Source of the DNA: Pseudomonadota bacterium
GTDB lineage: Bacteria > Verrucomicrobiota > Verrucomicrobiia > Chthoniobacterales > UBA6821
Assembly: GCA_009928265.1 (NCBI GenBank)
Contig: RFPR01000136.1
Span: forward strand, 1 to 5,596
Direction of reading: 5' to 3'
Length of the DNA stretch: 5,596 nt
Shown: positions 1 to 5,119 of the stretch, one piece after another
Position numbering within the stretch: position 1 is the first letter of the stretch
Layout: the number at the start of each line of letters is the position of its first letter
Program-made: the position numbers and the translations under genes
The notes under the pieces: generated by a model
What the model was told of the DNA's origin: nothing
Seen by the model: only the letters and a program-made list of their open reading frames with translations
The model's database searches: none

Positions 1-294
1 CGCCGTAAAAACGACACAGTGGAGGGCGAGTCCATCGACGAACTGAAAATGGAGCTCCCCCCGCTCTCTCAGGTTGTGTGGAGTCACGCGGAGTTCCTCC
101 TCGGTCTCCCGGATAGCCGCTTGGAGAGGAGTTTCACCCGGTTCAAGGCGTCCACCGGGGCCATTGATTTTCCCAGCTCCGAGTCCCCGTTTCTTACGGA
201 TCATCAGGATCTGACCCTCCCGGCGCACGAAACAGAGGGAGGCCCTCATGGTCGGCTGCCAGCTTTCCCAGAAGGCGGGGTCTTGGGGATCCAT
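1..294 (-). CDS. Nudix hydrolase, MTH1/NUDT1-like (partial, C-terminus beyond left edge)
   Basis: This is the N-terminal 98 codons of a minus-strand gene, open to the window edge. Nudix enzymes hydrolyse nucleoside diphosphates linked to another group; the closest resemblance here is to 8-oxo-dGTP/oxidised purine dNTP diphosphatases (MTH1), which clean the nucleotide pool. The Nudix box runs from about residue 48 to 70: G48, E54, R62-E63 and E66-E67 fit GX5EX7REUXEEXGU, except that the final Gly is Arg69 and the first hydrophobic position is Thr64. The preceding KKRGLGAGKINGPGG (34-48) parallels MTH1, including Asn44 at the position of the MTH1 base-recognition Asn. HFQFVDG (82-88) parallels its following strand. 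The start at 294 is preferred over Met16 (position 249) because the WQP segment before the first strand looks family-like, but no Shine-Dalgarno is visible. It is divergent from ppk1. The family is sure; the substrate is inferred. Confidence 0.88.
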   Translation of the reverse strand, partial: MDPQDPAFWESWQPTMRASLCFVRREGQILMIRKKRGLGAGKINGPGGRLEPGETPLQAAIRETEEELRVTPHNLRERGELHFQFVDGLALHCVVFTA

Positions 295-313
295 GGGAAG
301 GAATTAATCTGGA

Positions 314-348
314 AAACAGGAAAGAAGGAAGGCTTCAGGTTCCTGTTT
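314..348. repeat. 9-bp inverted repeat upstream of the Nudix gene
   Basis: AAACAGGAA (314-322) and TTCCTGTTT (340-348) are perfect reverse complements separated by 17 bases. A small GAAG-G-CTTC palindrome (328-336) lies inside the spacer. The element begins 20 bases upstream of the Nudix start codon (294), so in that gene's transcript it could form a leader hairpin; as DNA it could be a dimeric regulator site. Neither role is shown by sequence alone. Confidence 0.5.
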
Positions 349-368
349 GGGAGTGGCTAGGGATTTTT

Positions 369-399
369 GCCTAACAGCCTGCAATCTAATCGCCTAACA
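369..399. repeat. Direct repeat GCCTAACA x2 upstream of ppk1
   Basis: Two exact copies of GCCTAACA (369-376 and 392-399) lie 23 bases apart start to start, about two helical turns. They sit in the divergent intergenic region 85-115 bases before the ppk1 start. This geometry could suit a regulator binding one DNA face. They do not match the enterobacterial Pho box closely, so no regulator is assigned. Confidence 0.35.
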
Positions 400-407
400 C
401 GGGCTGA

Positions 408-466
408 GGCGCCGGTTTCATGGCGCCGATGTCACACTTCTCCCCTTGAACCTCGGCGGGTGACAT
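408..466. promoter_or_regulatory. Clustered inverted repeats before ppk1
   Basis: Two perfect dyads follow each other. GGCGCC (408-413) pairs with GGCGCC (422-427) around an 8-base loop. ATGTCAC (429-435) pairs with GTGACAT (460-466) across 24 bases, ending 17 bases before the ppk1 start. The first could form a strong short RNA hairpin but has no following T tract. The second looks more like a DNA-level dyad. I see no convincing -35/-10 pair in this interval, so the ppk1 promoter is not located. Confidence 0.35.
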
Positions 467-483
467 TGCACCATAGACAGCTC

Positions 484-2559
484 ATGGAAACTGGACAGGA
501 ATCTCAATTCATCAACAGGGGCCTGAGCTGGCTGGAATTCAACCAGCGAGTGCTCGATCAGGCTCTGGATAAAGAGAATCCACTGTTGGAACGTCTCAAG
601 TTCCTCTGCATCGTCAGTTCCAACCTCGACGAGTTTTTTGAGGTGCGGGTGGCCGGCCTCAAGCAGCAGGTCCAGCAGGGATCAGTTGCCCTCGCCCCGG
701 ACGGGATGTCCCCCAAGTCGGAACTCTCCGCGATCCTCAAAAGGGTCCGCAAGCAGGTCGATGACCAATACCGTTGTTGGAACGAGGAGATTGAGCCCGC
801 CCTTACCTCCGAGAAGATTCGCTTCCACAATTATCCCGATCTCGCCGACGTCGAGCGCGCCCATTTCGAGAAATTCTTCCGCGAACGGATCTTCCCCGTT
901 CTCACGCCGCTGGCGATTGATCCGTCCCACCCTTTCCCCCAGCTCCTTAACAAGAGCCTCAATATCATCGTCCACCTCGAGGGTGAGGGGCTCAATACCG
1001 ACCTCGCCGTCGTCCAGGTGCCGCGCATTCTGCCGCGCTACGTTCCGTTTAGCGACCAGACCGAGGAGCAGGGCAACGACTTCGTGCTGCTCGGCAGCAT
1101 CATCAAGCATCACGTCGGGGAACTCTTTCACGGAGTCAAGGTTCTCGGCTCCCATCTTTTCCGCGTCACCCGCAACAGCAACCTCTACGTTGACGAGGAG
1201 GAGGCAGACAACCTGCTCCACGCCATCGAGGAGGAACTGCGTCATGTGAACCGCGGAGCCGCCGTCCGCTTGGAGGTGCAGGAGGACTGCCCCGATACGA
1301 TTGCTGATCGCCTACTCGATCTCTTCAATCTTGAGAAGGGCGACCTCTTCCGCCACGACGGCCCGCTGAATCTCACCCGGCTCATGCCGCTGGCCCTCTC
1401 GATCGACCGCCCCGACCTCCGAGACAAGCGTTTCACCCCTGCCACGGTTGTCTCTCTCACCGAGGAGGCCGACATTTTCTGGCATATCCGCAAGGGGGAT
1501 ATCCTTCTCCATCATCCCTACGACAGCTTCCAGACGGTCCTCGATTTTCTGGGTCAGGCAGCCGAGGACCCGAATGTGCTGGCGATCAAGCAGACCCTCT
1601 ACCGCACCAGCTCCGACTCCCCCCTAGTTGCCTCGCTCATCCACGCAGCGGAGAACGGCAAGCAGGTCACCGTTGTCATCGAACTGAAGGCCCGTTTTGA
1701 CGAGGCCGCCAATATCAAGTGGGCGCGTCTTATGCGTGAGGCCGGAGTGAATGTCATCTATGGCGTCGCGGGTCTCAAGACTCACGCCAAGGCGATGCTG
1801 ATTGTCCGCCAGGAGGGTGAGGTGATCCGTCGTTACGCCCACCTCGGCACGGGGAACTATCATCCCTCCACCGCACGCCTCTATACCGATTTGGGGCTAC
1901 TCACCGCTCGCGAGGAGCTTACCGCCGACGTCGCCGCGATGTTCAACATCCTGACCGGCGTCTCCAAGTTCCCCGGCATGAAGGAGCTCCTGATGGCCCC
2001 CTACGATCTCCGCGAGGGAATGATGGAATTGGTTGAGCGCGAGATTGAGCATGCGAAGGCAGGCCGTCCTTCCGGCCTGTTCGTAAAGATGAATGCGCTC
2101 GTCGAACAGAGCATGATCGAGGCCCTCTACCGCGCCTCGCAGGCTGGGGTGAAGGTCCGCCTGCTCGTCCGCGGTATCTGCTGCCTGCGTGCCGGTGTCC
2201 CGGGAATCAGCGAGAACATTGAAGTGCGCAGTCTTGTGGGGCGTTTCCTCGAGCACAGCCGTATCATGCGCTTTGAGAACGGCGGCACGCCCGAGATCTA
2301 TCTCGGCAGCGCTGATTGGATGCCGCGCAATCTCTTCCGTCGTGTGGAGACCGGTTTCCCGATCCGCAATCCCCGCATCCAGGAGCACATCCAGGAGATC
2401 ATCGACTGGTTCTGGAAGGACAATGTGAAGTCCCAGGTCATGGGTCCCGACGGTCTCTACCACCCGCTGGAGATTACGGGTGAGCGCTTCAACGCTCAGG
2501 AGGAGTTCGTTGCCGACTCCCAGCGCCGACGCAAGGCAAAGCCTGCAACGGCTCAATAA
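484..2559 (+). CDS. ppk1: Polyphosphate kinase 1
   Basis: The gene encodes 691 residues, close to the usual PPK1 length of about 690. PPK1 reversibly transfers the gamma-phosphate of ATP onto polyphosphate, building energy and phosphate reserves, normally at the membrane. The N domain begins FINRGLSWLEFN (9-20) and carries SNLDEFFEVR (46-55), with Asn47 at the ATP-binding Asn position. LTPLAIDPSHPFP (140-152) opens the next domain. In the phospholipase D-like catalytic domains, His434 in KTHAK matches the autophosphorylated His435 of E. coli, and His591 in LEHSR matches His592. Arg374 (LYRT), Arg404 (KARFDE) and Tyr467 (ARLYTD) match known active-site residues; HLGTGNYHP is at 453-461. No residue or domain is missing. 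The frame stays open upstream to a TTG at 367, but ATG 484 is chosen because the 39 extra residues look unlike PPK and the family alignment starts just after Met1. No Shine-Dalgarno precedes it. Confidence 0.97.
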   Translation: METGQESQFINRGLSWLEFNQRVLDQALDKENPLLERLKFLCIVSSNLDEFFEVRVAGLKQQVQQGSVALAPDGMSPKSELSAILKRVRKQVDDQYRCWNEEIEPALTSEKIRFHNYPDLADVERAHFEKFFRERIFPVLTPLAIDPSHPFPQLLNKSLNIIVHLEGEGLNTDLAVVQVPRILPRYVPFSDQTEEQGNDFVLLGSIIKHHVGELFHGVKVLGSHLFRVTRNSNLYVDEEEADNLLHAIEEELRHVNRGAAVRLEVQEDCPDTIADRLLDLFNLEKGDLFRHDGPLNLTRLMPLALSIDRPDLRDKRFTPATVVSLTEEADIFWHIRKGDILLHHPYDSFQTVLDFLGQAAEDPNVLAIKQTLYRTSSDSPLVASLIHAAENGKQVTVVIELKARFDEAANIKWARLMREAGVNVIYGVAGLKTHAKAMLIVRQEGEVIRRYAHLGTGNYHPSTARLYTDLGLLTAREELTADVAAMFNILTGVSKFPGMKELLMAPYDLREGMMELVEREIEHAKAGRPSGLFVKMNALVEQSMIEALYRASQAGVKVRLLVRGICCLRAGVPGISENIEVRSLVGRFLEHSRIMRFENGGTPEIYLGSADWMPRNLFRRVETGFPIRNPRIQEHIQEIIDWFWKDNVKSQVMGPDGLYHPLEITGERFNAQEEFVADSQRRRKAKPATAQ

Positions 2560-2823
2560 GCCCCAGGTTTTAGACGTTCAGGCTGACGGTATTCTGCCGA
2601 AGGATGGAGAAGTCCGACGTCTGCTATTACCTGCCAAACAGGGATGATTGATGCTCCCTTATCATGATTTCCGAGGTGGTCATGGTAGGGCCTTCGTGCT
2701 GGAATGAAACAATGTCCCGCTCTTTTGCGTTTGGGCATCCGCAATCATCCCCAAGTCTGTACCTGGCCCAGTTTTTGACTTTGGCCAAGGGCGGCAGCAT
2801 GCCCTGTTCAAAAAGCTGAAAGC

Positions 2824-2854
2824 GGCGGTCTGAAAAGCTAAAAACAGACTCGCC
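2824..2854 (+). other. Hairpin in the rfbA leader
   Basis: GGCG+GTCTG (2824-2832) pairs with CAGAC+CGCC (2845-2849, 2851-2854), a nine-pair stem with one bulged T (2850) around an A-rich 12-base loop. It ends 36 bases before the rfbA start codon. There is no U tract after it, so a standard intrinsic terminator is unlikely. It may be a leader structure, or part of an operator together with the repeated AAAAGCT that also occurs 22 bases upstream. Confidence 0.45.
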
Positions 2855-2856
2855 TC

Positions 2857-2890
2857 ATCTTATAGCTCCTATCTCCCTACGCCCATCTCT
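2857..2890 (+). repeat. Degenerate heptamer tract abutting rfbA start
   Basis: Successive 7-base units read ATCTTAT, AGCTCCT, ATCTCCC, TACGCCC, then ATCTCT with the A of the ATG at 2891 completing the register. The tract is almost wholly pyrimidine apart from the leading A/G of each unit and occupies the position where a Shine-Dalgarno would be expected. The same unit family, including an exact AGCTCCT, occurs before rfbC and rfbB. Confidence 0.7.
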
Positions 2891-3775
2891 ATGAAATCCC
2901 GCAAAGGCATCGTTCTCGCCGGTGGTACCGGCTCCCGGCTTCACCCGCTGACCATGGCCGTGAGCAAGCAGCTCATGCCTGTCTATGACAAACCGATGAT
3001 CTACTACCCGATCTCAGTGCTGATGCTGGCCGGAATTCGCGAAATCCTGATCATCTCTACGCCGCAGGATCTACCTGCATTTCGCAAACTTCTTGGAGAT
3101 GGTACCCGGTATGGGGTTCGGTTCGACTATGCTGAGCAACCATCTCCCGATGGTTTGGCTCAGGCTTTTCTGATCGGGGCTGAGTTCCTTGCCGGATCCC
3201 CTGCCGCGCTTGTTCTGGGAGACAATCTCTTCTACGGGCATGACTTCACCGACATCCTGGCAGAGGCTGACGCGCTGAAAGATGGTGCTACGGTTTTCGG
3301 TTACGAAGTGGCCGAACCCTCCGCTTACGGTGTGGTGGAGTTCGATGCCTCTGGCAAAGCGATCTCGCTGGAGGAGAAGCCGGTCGCCCCTAGGAGCAAC
3401 TACGCCGTGCCTGGACTCTATTTCTACAGTGCCGACGTCGTGGAAAAGGCTCGTGATCTCAAGCCCTCGGCGCGGGGAGAACTCGAGATTACCGATCTGA
3501 ACCGAGTTTACCTTGAGGAGGGGCGCCTACAGGTTCAGAAGCTGGGACGCGGCACGGCATGGCTGGATACCGGAACCCACGAGTCGCTCCTAGAGGCTGC
3601 TGATTTTGTCCGTGCCATTCAGAACCGCCAAGGTCTACGCATCGCGTGTCTTGAGGAAATCGGACTGCAGATGGGATTCCTTGACGAGGCCGCTTTCGAG
3701 CGTGCGCTCGAACCTCTTGGCAAGTCAACTTACGGGACTTACCTGCGGGGTGTCCTCAAACGCCGTCGTAAATAA
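2891..3775 (+). CDS. rfbA: Glucose-1-phosphate thymidylyltransferase (RmlA)
   Basis: The product has 294 residues, full length for the short RmlA type. It catalyses the first step of dTDP-L-rhamnose synthesis: dTTP plus glucose-1-phosphate gives dTDP-glucose and pyrophosphate, in the cytoplasm. The nucleotidyltransferase signature GGTGSRLHPLT is at 11-21 with SKQLMPVYDKPMIYYP at 25-40 (Lys26 conserved). QPSPDGLAQAF (83-93) contacts the dTTP base region. LGDNLFYGHD (109-118) carries the metal ligand Asp111, EEKP (161-164) the sugar-phosphate lysine Lys163, and LDTGT (225-229) the second metal ligand Asp226. The sequence is close to the E. coli RmlA/RffH family throughout, including KPSARGELEITD (191-202). 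ATG 2891 aligns with the family N-terminus; upstream is only the heptamer tract. rfbC follows 42 bases after the stop, so co-transcription is likely. End-product inhibition by dTDP-rhamnose is known for the family. Confidence 0.97.
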   Translation: MKSRKGIVLAGGTGSRLHPLTMAVSKQLMPVYDKPMIYYPISVLMLAGIREILIISTPQDLPAFRKLLGDGTRYGVRFDYAEQPSPDGLAQAFLIGAEFLAGSPAALVLGDNLFYGHDFTDILAEADALKDGATVFGYEVAEPSAYGVVEFDASGKAISLEEKPVAPRSNYAVPGLYFYSADVVEKARDLKPSARGELEITDLNRVYLEEGRLQVQKLGRGTAWLDTGTHESLLEAADFVRAIQNRQGLRIACLEEIGLQMGFLDEAAFERALEPLGKSTYGTYLRGVLKRRRK

Positions 3776-3780
3776 TCCCA

Positions 3781-3808
3781 AGCTCCTAGCTACCAACTTC
3801 CAGCTCCC
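3781..3808 (+). repeat. Degenerate heptamer tract before rfbC
   Basis: Four consecutive 7-base units, AGCTCCT, AGCTACC, AACTTCC and AGCTCCC, fill most of the 42-base rfbA-rfbC spacer. They end 9 bases before the rfbC ATG (3818), so the register does not run exactly into the start codon as it does for rfbA and rfbB. No Shine-Dalgarno is present in the spacer. Confidence 0.7.
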
Positions 3809-3817
3809 ATTTTTGCT

Positions 3818-4369
3818 ATGCAAAAGTTCCCTACCAAAATCCACGACGCCTTCTTGCTGAAACCTAAGGTCTTCGGTGACGCACGGGGCTTTTTCCTGGA
3901 GTCCTGGAACAAGGCGACCTTCCATGACCTCGTTGGAGATTTTGACTTTGTGCAGGACAACCATTCCCGTTCCTCTAAGCATGTTCTACGAGGACTGCAC
4001 TACCAGTCGGGGGATACTGCGCAAGGGAAGCTTGTTTGGGTCACTTCCGGCACGGTCTATGACGTGTTGGTCGATCTTCGTAAAAGTTCTCCAACCTACG
4101 GGGCATGGGACGGATATTACCTCACGGCCGACGCGCATGAGAGGCTGTGGGTACCCCCGGGATGCGCTCATGGATTTCTGGTGGTGAGCGACACGGCCGA
4201 CTTCCACTACAAGGTCACCTCTCCCTACTCACCCTCAACCGAGAGGTCTGTCCGCTGGGACGATCCGGAACTCGGCATCACCTGGCCCATCGAGATCGGC
4301 ATCCAGCCCATCGTCTCACCGAAAGACGCTGGGGCCGCCTCCTTCGCCGACTGCGAAAAATACGATTAA
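3818..4369 (+). CDS. rfbC: dTDP-4-dehydrorhamnose 3,5-epimerase (RmlC)
   Basis: The 183 residues match the usual RmlC length. The enzyme inverts C3 and C5 of dTDP-4-keto-6-deoxyglucose, giving dTDP-4-keto-L-rhamnose for RmlD; it is a cytoplasmic cupin-fold dimer. Seen in the sequence: FGDARGFFLESW (19-30), QDNHSRS (46-52) and VLRGLHYQ (56-63), in which His61 is the catalytic base. Lys71 follows in AQGKLVWV. VPPGCAHGF (112-120) contributes His118, HYKVTSPYSP (130-139) carries the family active-site tyrosine (probably Tyr131), and SPKDAG (167-172) gives Asp170, the expected partner of His61. All core residues are present, so a 3,5-epimerase is favoured over a 3-epimerase-only homologue, although single residues can shift this. 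ATG 3818 fits the family start. The next gene is a toxin-antitoxin pair rather than another rhamnose gene. Confidence 0.96.
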   Translation: MQKFPTKIHDAFLLKPKVFGDARGFFLESWNKATFHDLVGDFDFVQDNHSRSSKHVLRGLHYQSGDTAQGKLVWVTSGTVYDVLVDLRKSSPTYGAWDGYYLTADAHERLWVPPGCAHGFLVVSDTADFHYKVTSPYSPSTERSVRWDDPELGITWPIEIGIQPIVSPKDAGAASFADCEKYD

Positions 4370-4376
4370 GCCCAAG

Positions 4377-4397
4377 AAACGGCGGGAAAGGTCGTTT
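4377..4397 (+). other. Short hairpin after rfbC
   Basis: AAACGGC (4377-4383) pairs with GTCGTTT (4391-4397), allowing one G-T wobble, around a 7-base GGGAAAG loop, starting 7 bases past the rfbC stop. It lacks a T tract and overlaps the candidate -35 of the following toxin-antitoxin promoter. It could be a weak 3'-end structure of the rfbAC transcript; termination is not shown. Confidence 0.35.
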
Positions 4398-4424
4398 GAC
4401 AGCCACTCAATAAAACCATATTGG
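4396..4424 (+). promoter_or_regulatory. Candidate sigma-70-type promoter of vapBC
   Basis: TTGACA at 4396-4401 is an exact consensus -35. Seventeen bases later lies TATTGG (4419-4424), a weak -10; the alternative CATATT (4417-4422) fits better base by base but at a 15-base spacing. Transcription would start about 4429-4432, at or next to the vapB ATG (4432), predicting little or no 5' leader. Confidence 0.5.
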
Positions 4425-4438
4425 TTCCATTATGGTTT
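4413..4438. promoter_or_regulatory. Candidate VapB operator over the vapB start codon
   Basis: AAACCATA (4413-4420) and TATGGTTT (4431-4438) are perfect reverse complements, and the right arm contains the vapB ATG. Within this, AACCA (4414-4418) and TGGTT (4422-4426) form a tight dyad with a 3-base centre. A further TGGTT (4433-4437) repeats one helical turn (11 bases) later. Ribbon-helix-helix antitoxins typically bind short repeated half-sites of this kind over their own promoter; that this site serves VapB is inference. Confidence 0.5.
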
Positions 4439-4674
4439 CAATCACACTCAAAGATATCCCTGATTCCATCCATCGAACCCTTAAGCAAAGGGCTCGACTG
4501 CATCATCGCAGTCTCAACAAGGAAGTATTGGCAACCATCGAGGAGGCGCTTCATGGTGCACTGGGTCAGCAAGAGGTAAGAATGGGCACAGGCCAGAAAC
4601 TCATCACCCGACGCCCCTCTGATGATGCATTGATCAAGATGGATTTTGGTAATGAGTGGGAGATGAACAAGTGA
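4432..4674 (+). CDS. vapB: Ribbon-helix-helix antitoxin (VapB/FitA-like)
   Basis: This is an 80-residue protein directly upstream of, and overlapping by 4 bases, a PIN-domain toxin. The N-terminal half fits an Arc/FitA-type ribbon-helix-helix DNA-binding domain: strand VSITLKDI (2-9), helix PDSIHRTLKQRARLHH (10-25), and a second helix from SLNKEVLATIEEAL (27-40). RSLNKEVL is typical of this class. The remaining 40 residues would be the flexible toxin-neutralising tail, ending in an acidic and aromatic stretch (about 64-77). In this family the antitoxin blocks the toxin active site and the complex represses its own promoter, which suits the dyad over its start. The start at 4432 has no Shine-Dalgarno and is supported by the strand beginning at residue 2. 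By hand count, positions 4441-4800 (vapB and early vapC) are 50% GC (180 of 360). Confidence 0.88.
   Translation: MVSITLKDIPDSIHRTLKQRARLHHRSLNKEVLATIEEALHGALGQQEVRMGTGQKLITRRPSDDALIKMDFGNEWEMNK
4658..4662 (+). promoter_or_regulatory. Shine-Dalgarno for vapC
   Basis: GGGAG lies 8 bases before GTG 4671 and inside the vapB reading frame. It decides between the two in-frame GTG codons (4656 and 4671) in favour of 4671. It is the only clear Shine-Dalgarno at any gene start in the window. Confidence 0.65.
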
Positions 4675-5072
4675 CTGTCCTTTTGGACACGCATGTTTGG
4701 ATCTGGGCCTTTGAGGGTTCCGAAAGACTCGGGCAATCAGCAAGGGAGATACTGGGGAATGAAGATAATGAACGATGGATCACCCCCGTATCGACTCTGG
4801 AAATGGCCCGTCTGATTGATGGAGGGGACCTCGCATTAAATTGCACACTAGCCGAATGGATTGAGCAATCCATTGATGACCTGAAACTTAAGTCCCAAGA
4901 GGTGAGCCACGAGATAGCGATGAAAGCTTACCAACTACCCGGCTCCTTTCATCGTGATCCGGCGGATCGACAGATTGTGGCCACGTCTATCTGCCATGGG
5001 TTGACATTAATGACGGCGGACGAGCGCATCCTGCAGTATTCGGGGGTAAAGACTCTCGACGCCCGCCTATAA
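4671..5072 (+). CDS. vapC: PIN-domain ribonuclease toxin, VapC/FitB-like
   Basis: From GTG 4671 the product has 133 residues, normal for VapC toxins, which are metal-dependent RNases (many cut tRNA or rRNA) that stop growth when freed from their antitoxin. The PIN acidic residues are present: Asp6 in LLDTHVWIWAF, Glu44 in VSTLEMARL, Asp99 in DPADRQIVAT (with Asp96 nearby) and Asp117 in LMTADERI. The enzyme therefore looks active. LLDTHVWIW and PADRQIVAT are characteristic of the subgroup paired with ribbon-helix-helix antitoxins. The GTG start overlaps the vapB stop as GTGA, implying translational coupling and antitoxin made first; an in-frame GTG at 4656 would add five residues but is less well placed relative to GGGAG. 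The pair sits between rfbC and rfbB, on the same strand. The RNA target cannot be told from sequence. Confidence 0.93.
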   Translation: MTVLLDTHVWIWAFEGSERLGQSAREILGNEDNERWITPVSTLEMARLIDGGDLALNCTLAEWIEQSIDDLKLKSQEVSHEIAMKAYQLPGSFHRDPADRQIVATSICHGLTLMTADERILQYSGVKTLDARL

Positions 5073-5074
5073 AA

Positions 5075-5119
5075 TACTCCTTCTCCTCCCCATCTTCCAT
5101 CTTCTAGCTCCTAACTCCT
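5075..5119 (+). repeat. Degenerate heptamer tract abutting rfbB start
   Basis: Four units in perfect 7-base register, ATCTTCC (5092), ATCTTCT (5099), AGCTCCT (5106) and AACTCCT (5113), run directly into the rfbB ATG at 5120. A looser pyrimidine-rich stretch (5075-5091) precedes them, starting just after the vapC stop (5072). The 5092-5119 part is the cleanest of the three tracts in the window. Confidence 0.75.

Larger units (their letters stand above)
2560..2890. other. Intergenic region between ppk1 and rfbA, no supported gene
   Basis: This 331-base gap holds no convincing coding sequence; a 63-codon minus-strand frame over 2553-2744 has no recognisable features. Near the ppk1 stop, AGACGT (2572-2577) and ACGTCT (2617-2622) form a weak spaced dyad. 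AGGGC/GCCCT (2789-2793/2801-2805) make a short stem. The 3' end is more structured: an imperfect direct repeat around AAAAGCT (2811-2817 and 2833-2839, 22 bases apart), a hairpin at 2824-2854, then the heptamer tract. A clear intrinsic terminator for ppk1 is not visible. The rml promoter should lie here, but I cannot place it. Confidence 0.6.

Noticed and set aside
19..360. Plus-strand open frame of 113 codons
   Set aside because: It is antisense to the Nudix gene, whose protein has a clear Nudix box and MTH1-like blocks; the plus-strand translation shows no recognisable domain.
367..483. 39-residue N-terminal extension of PPK1 from a TTG codon
   Set aside because: The extra residues do not resemble PPK and overlap a region rich in inverted repeats; the family N-terminus begins right after ATG 484.
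1897..2556. Long minus-strand open frame (219 codons) opposite ppk1
   Set aside because: It is a shadow of the ppk1 codon pattern; the plus strand carries all PPK1 catalytic residues and the minus translation has no recognisable domain.
2553..2744. 63-codon minus-strand frame between ppk1 and rfbA
   Set aside because: No similarity I recognise, no Shine-Dalgarno and overlap with the ppk1 stop; most likely chance.
2775..2803. Possible rfbA promoter from TTGACT at 2775-2780
   Set aside because: At 17-18 bases spacing the sequence is CATGCC or ATGCCC, far from a -10 consensus, so the -35-like hexamer alone is not enough.
4656..4670. Earlier GTG start for vapC at 4656
   Set aside because: GGGAG at 4658-4662 would lie inside the coding sequence, and the PIN domain begins within a few residues of GTG 4671, which also gives the usual 4-base overlap.
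2857..5119. CRISPR array explanation for the heptamer tracts
   Set aside because: Units are only 7 bases, contiguous, without spacers, and degenerate; they do not have CRISPR repeat architecture.
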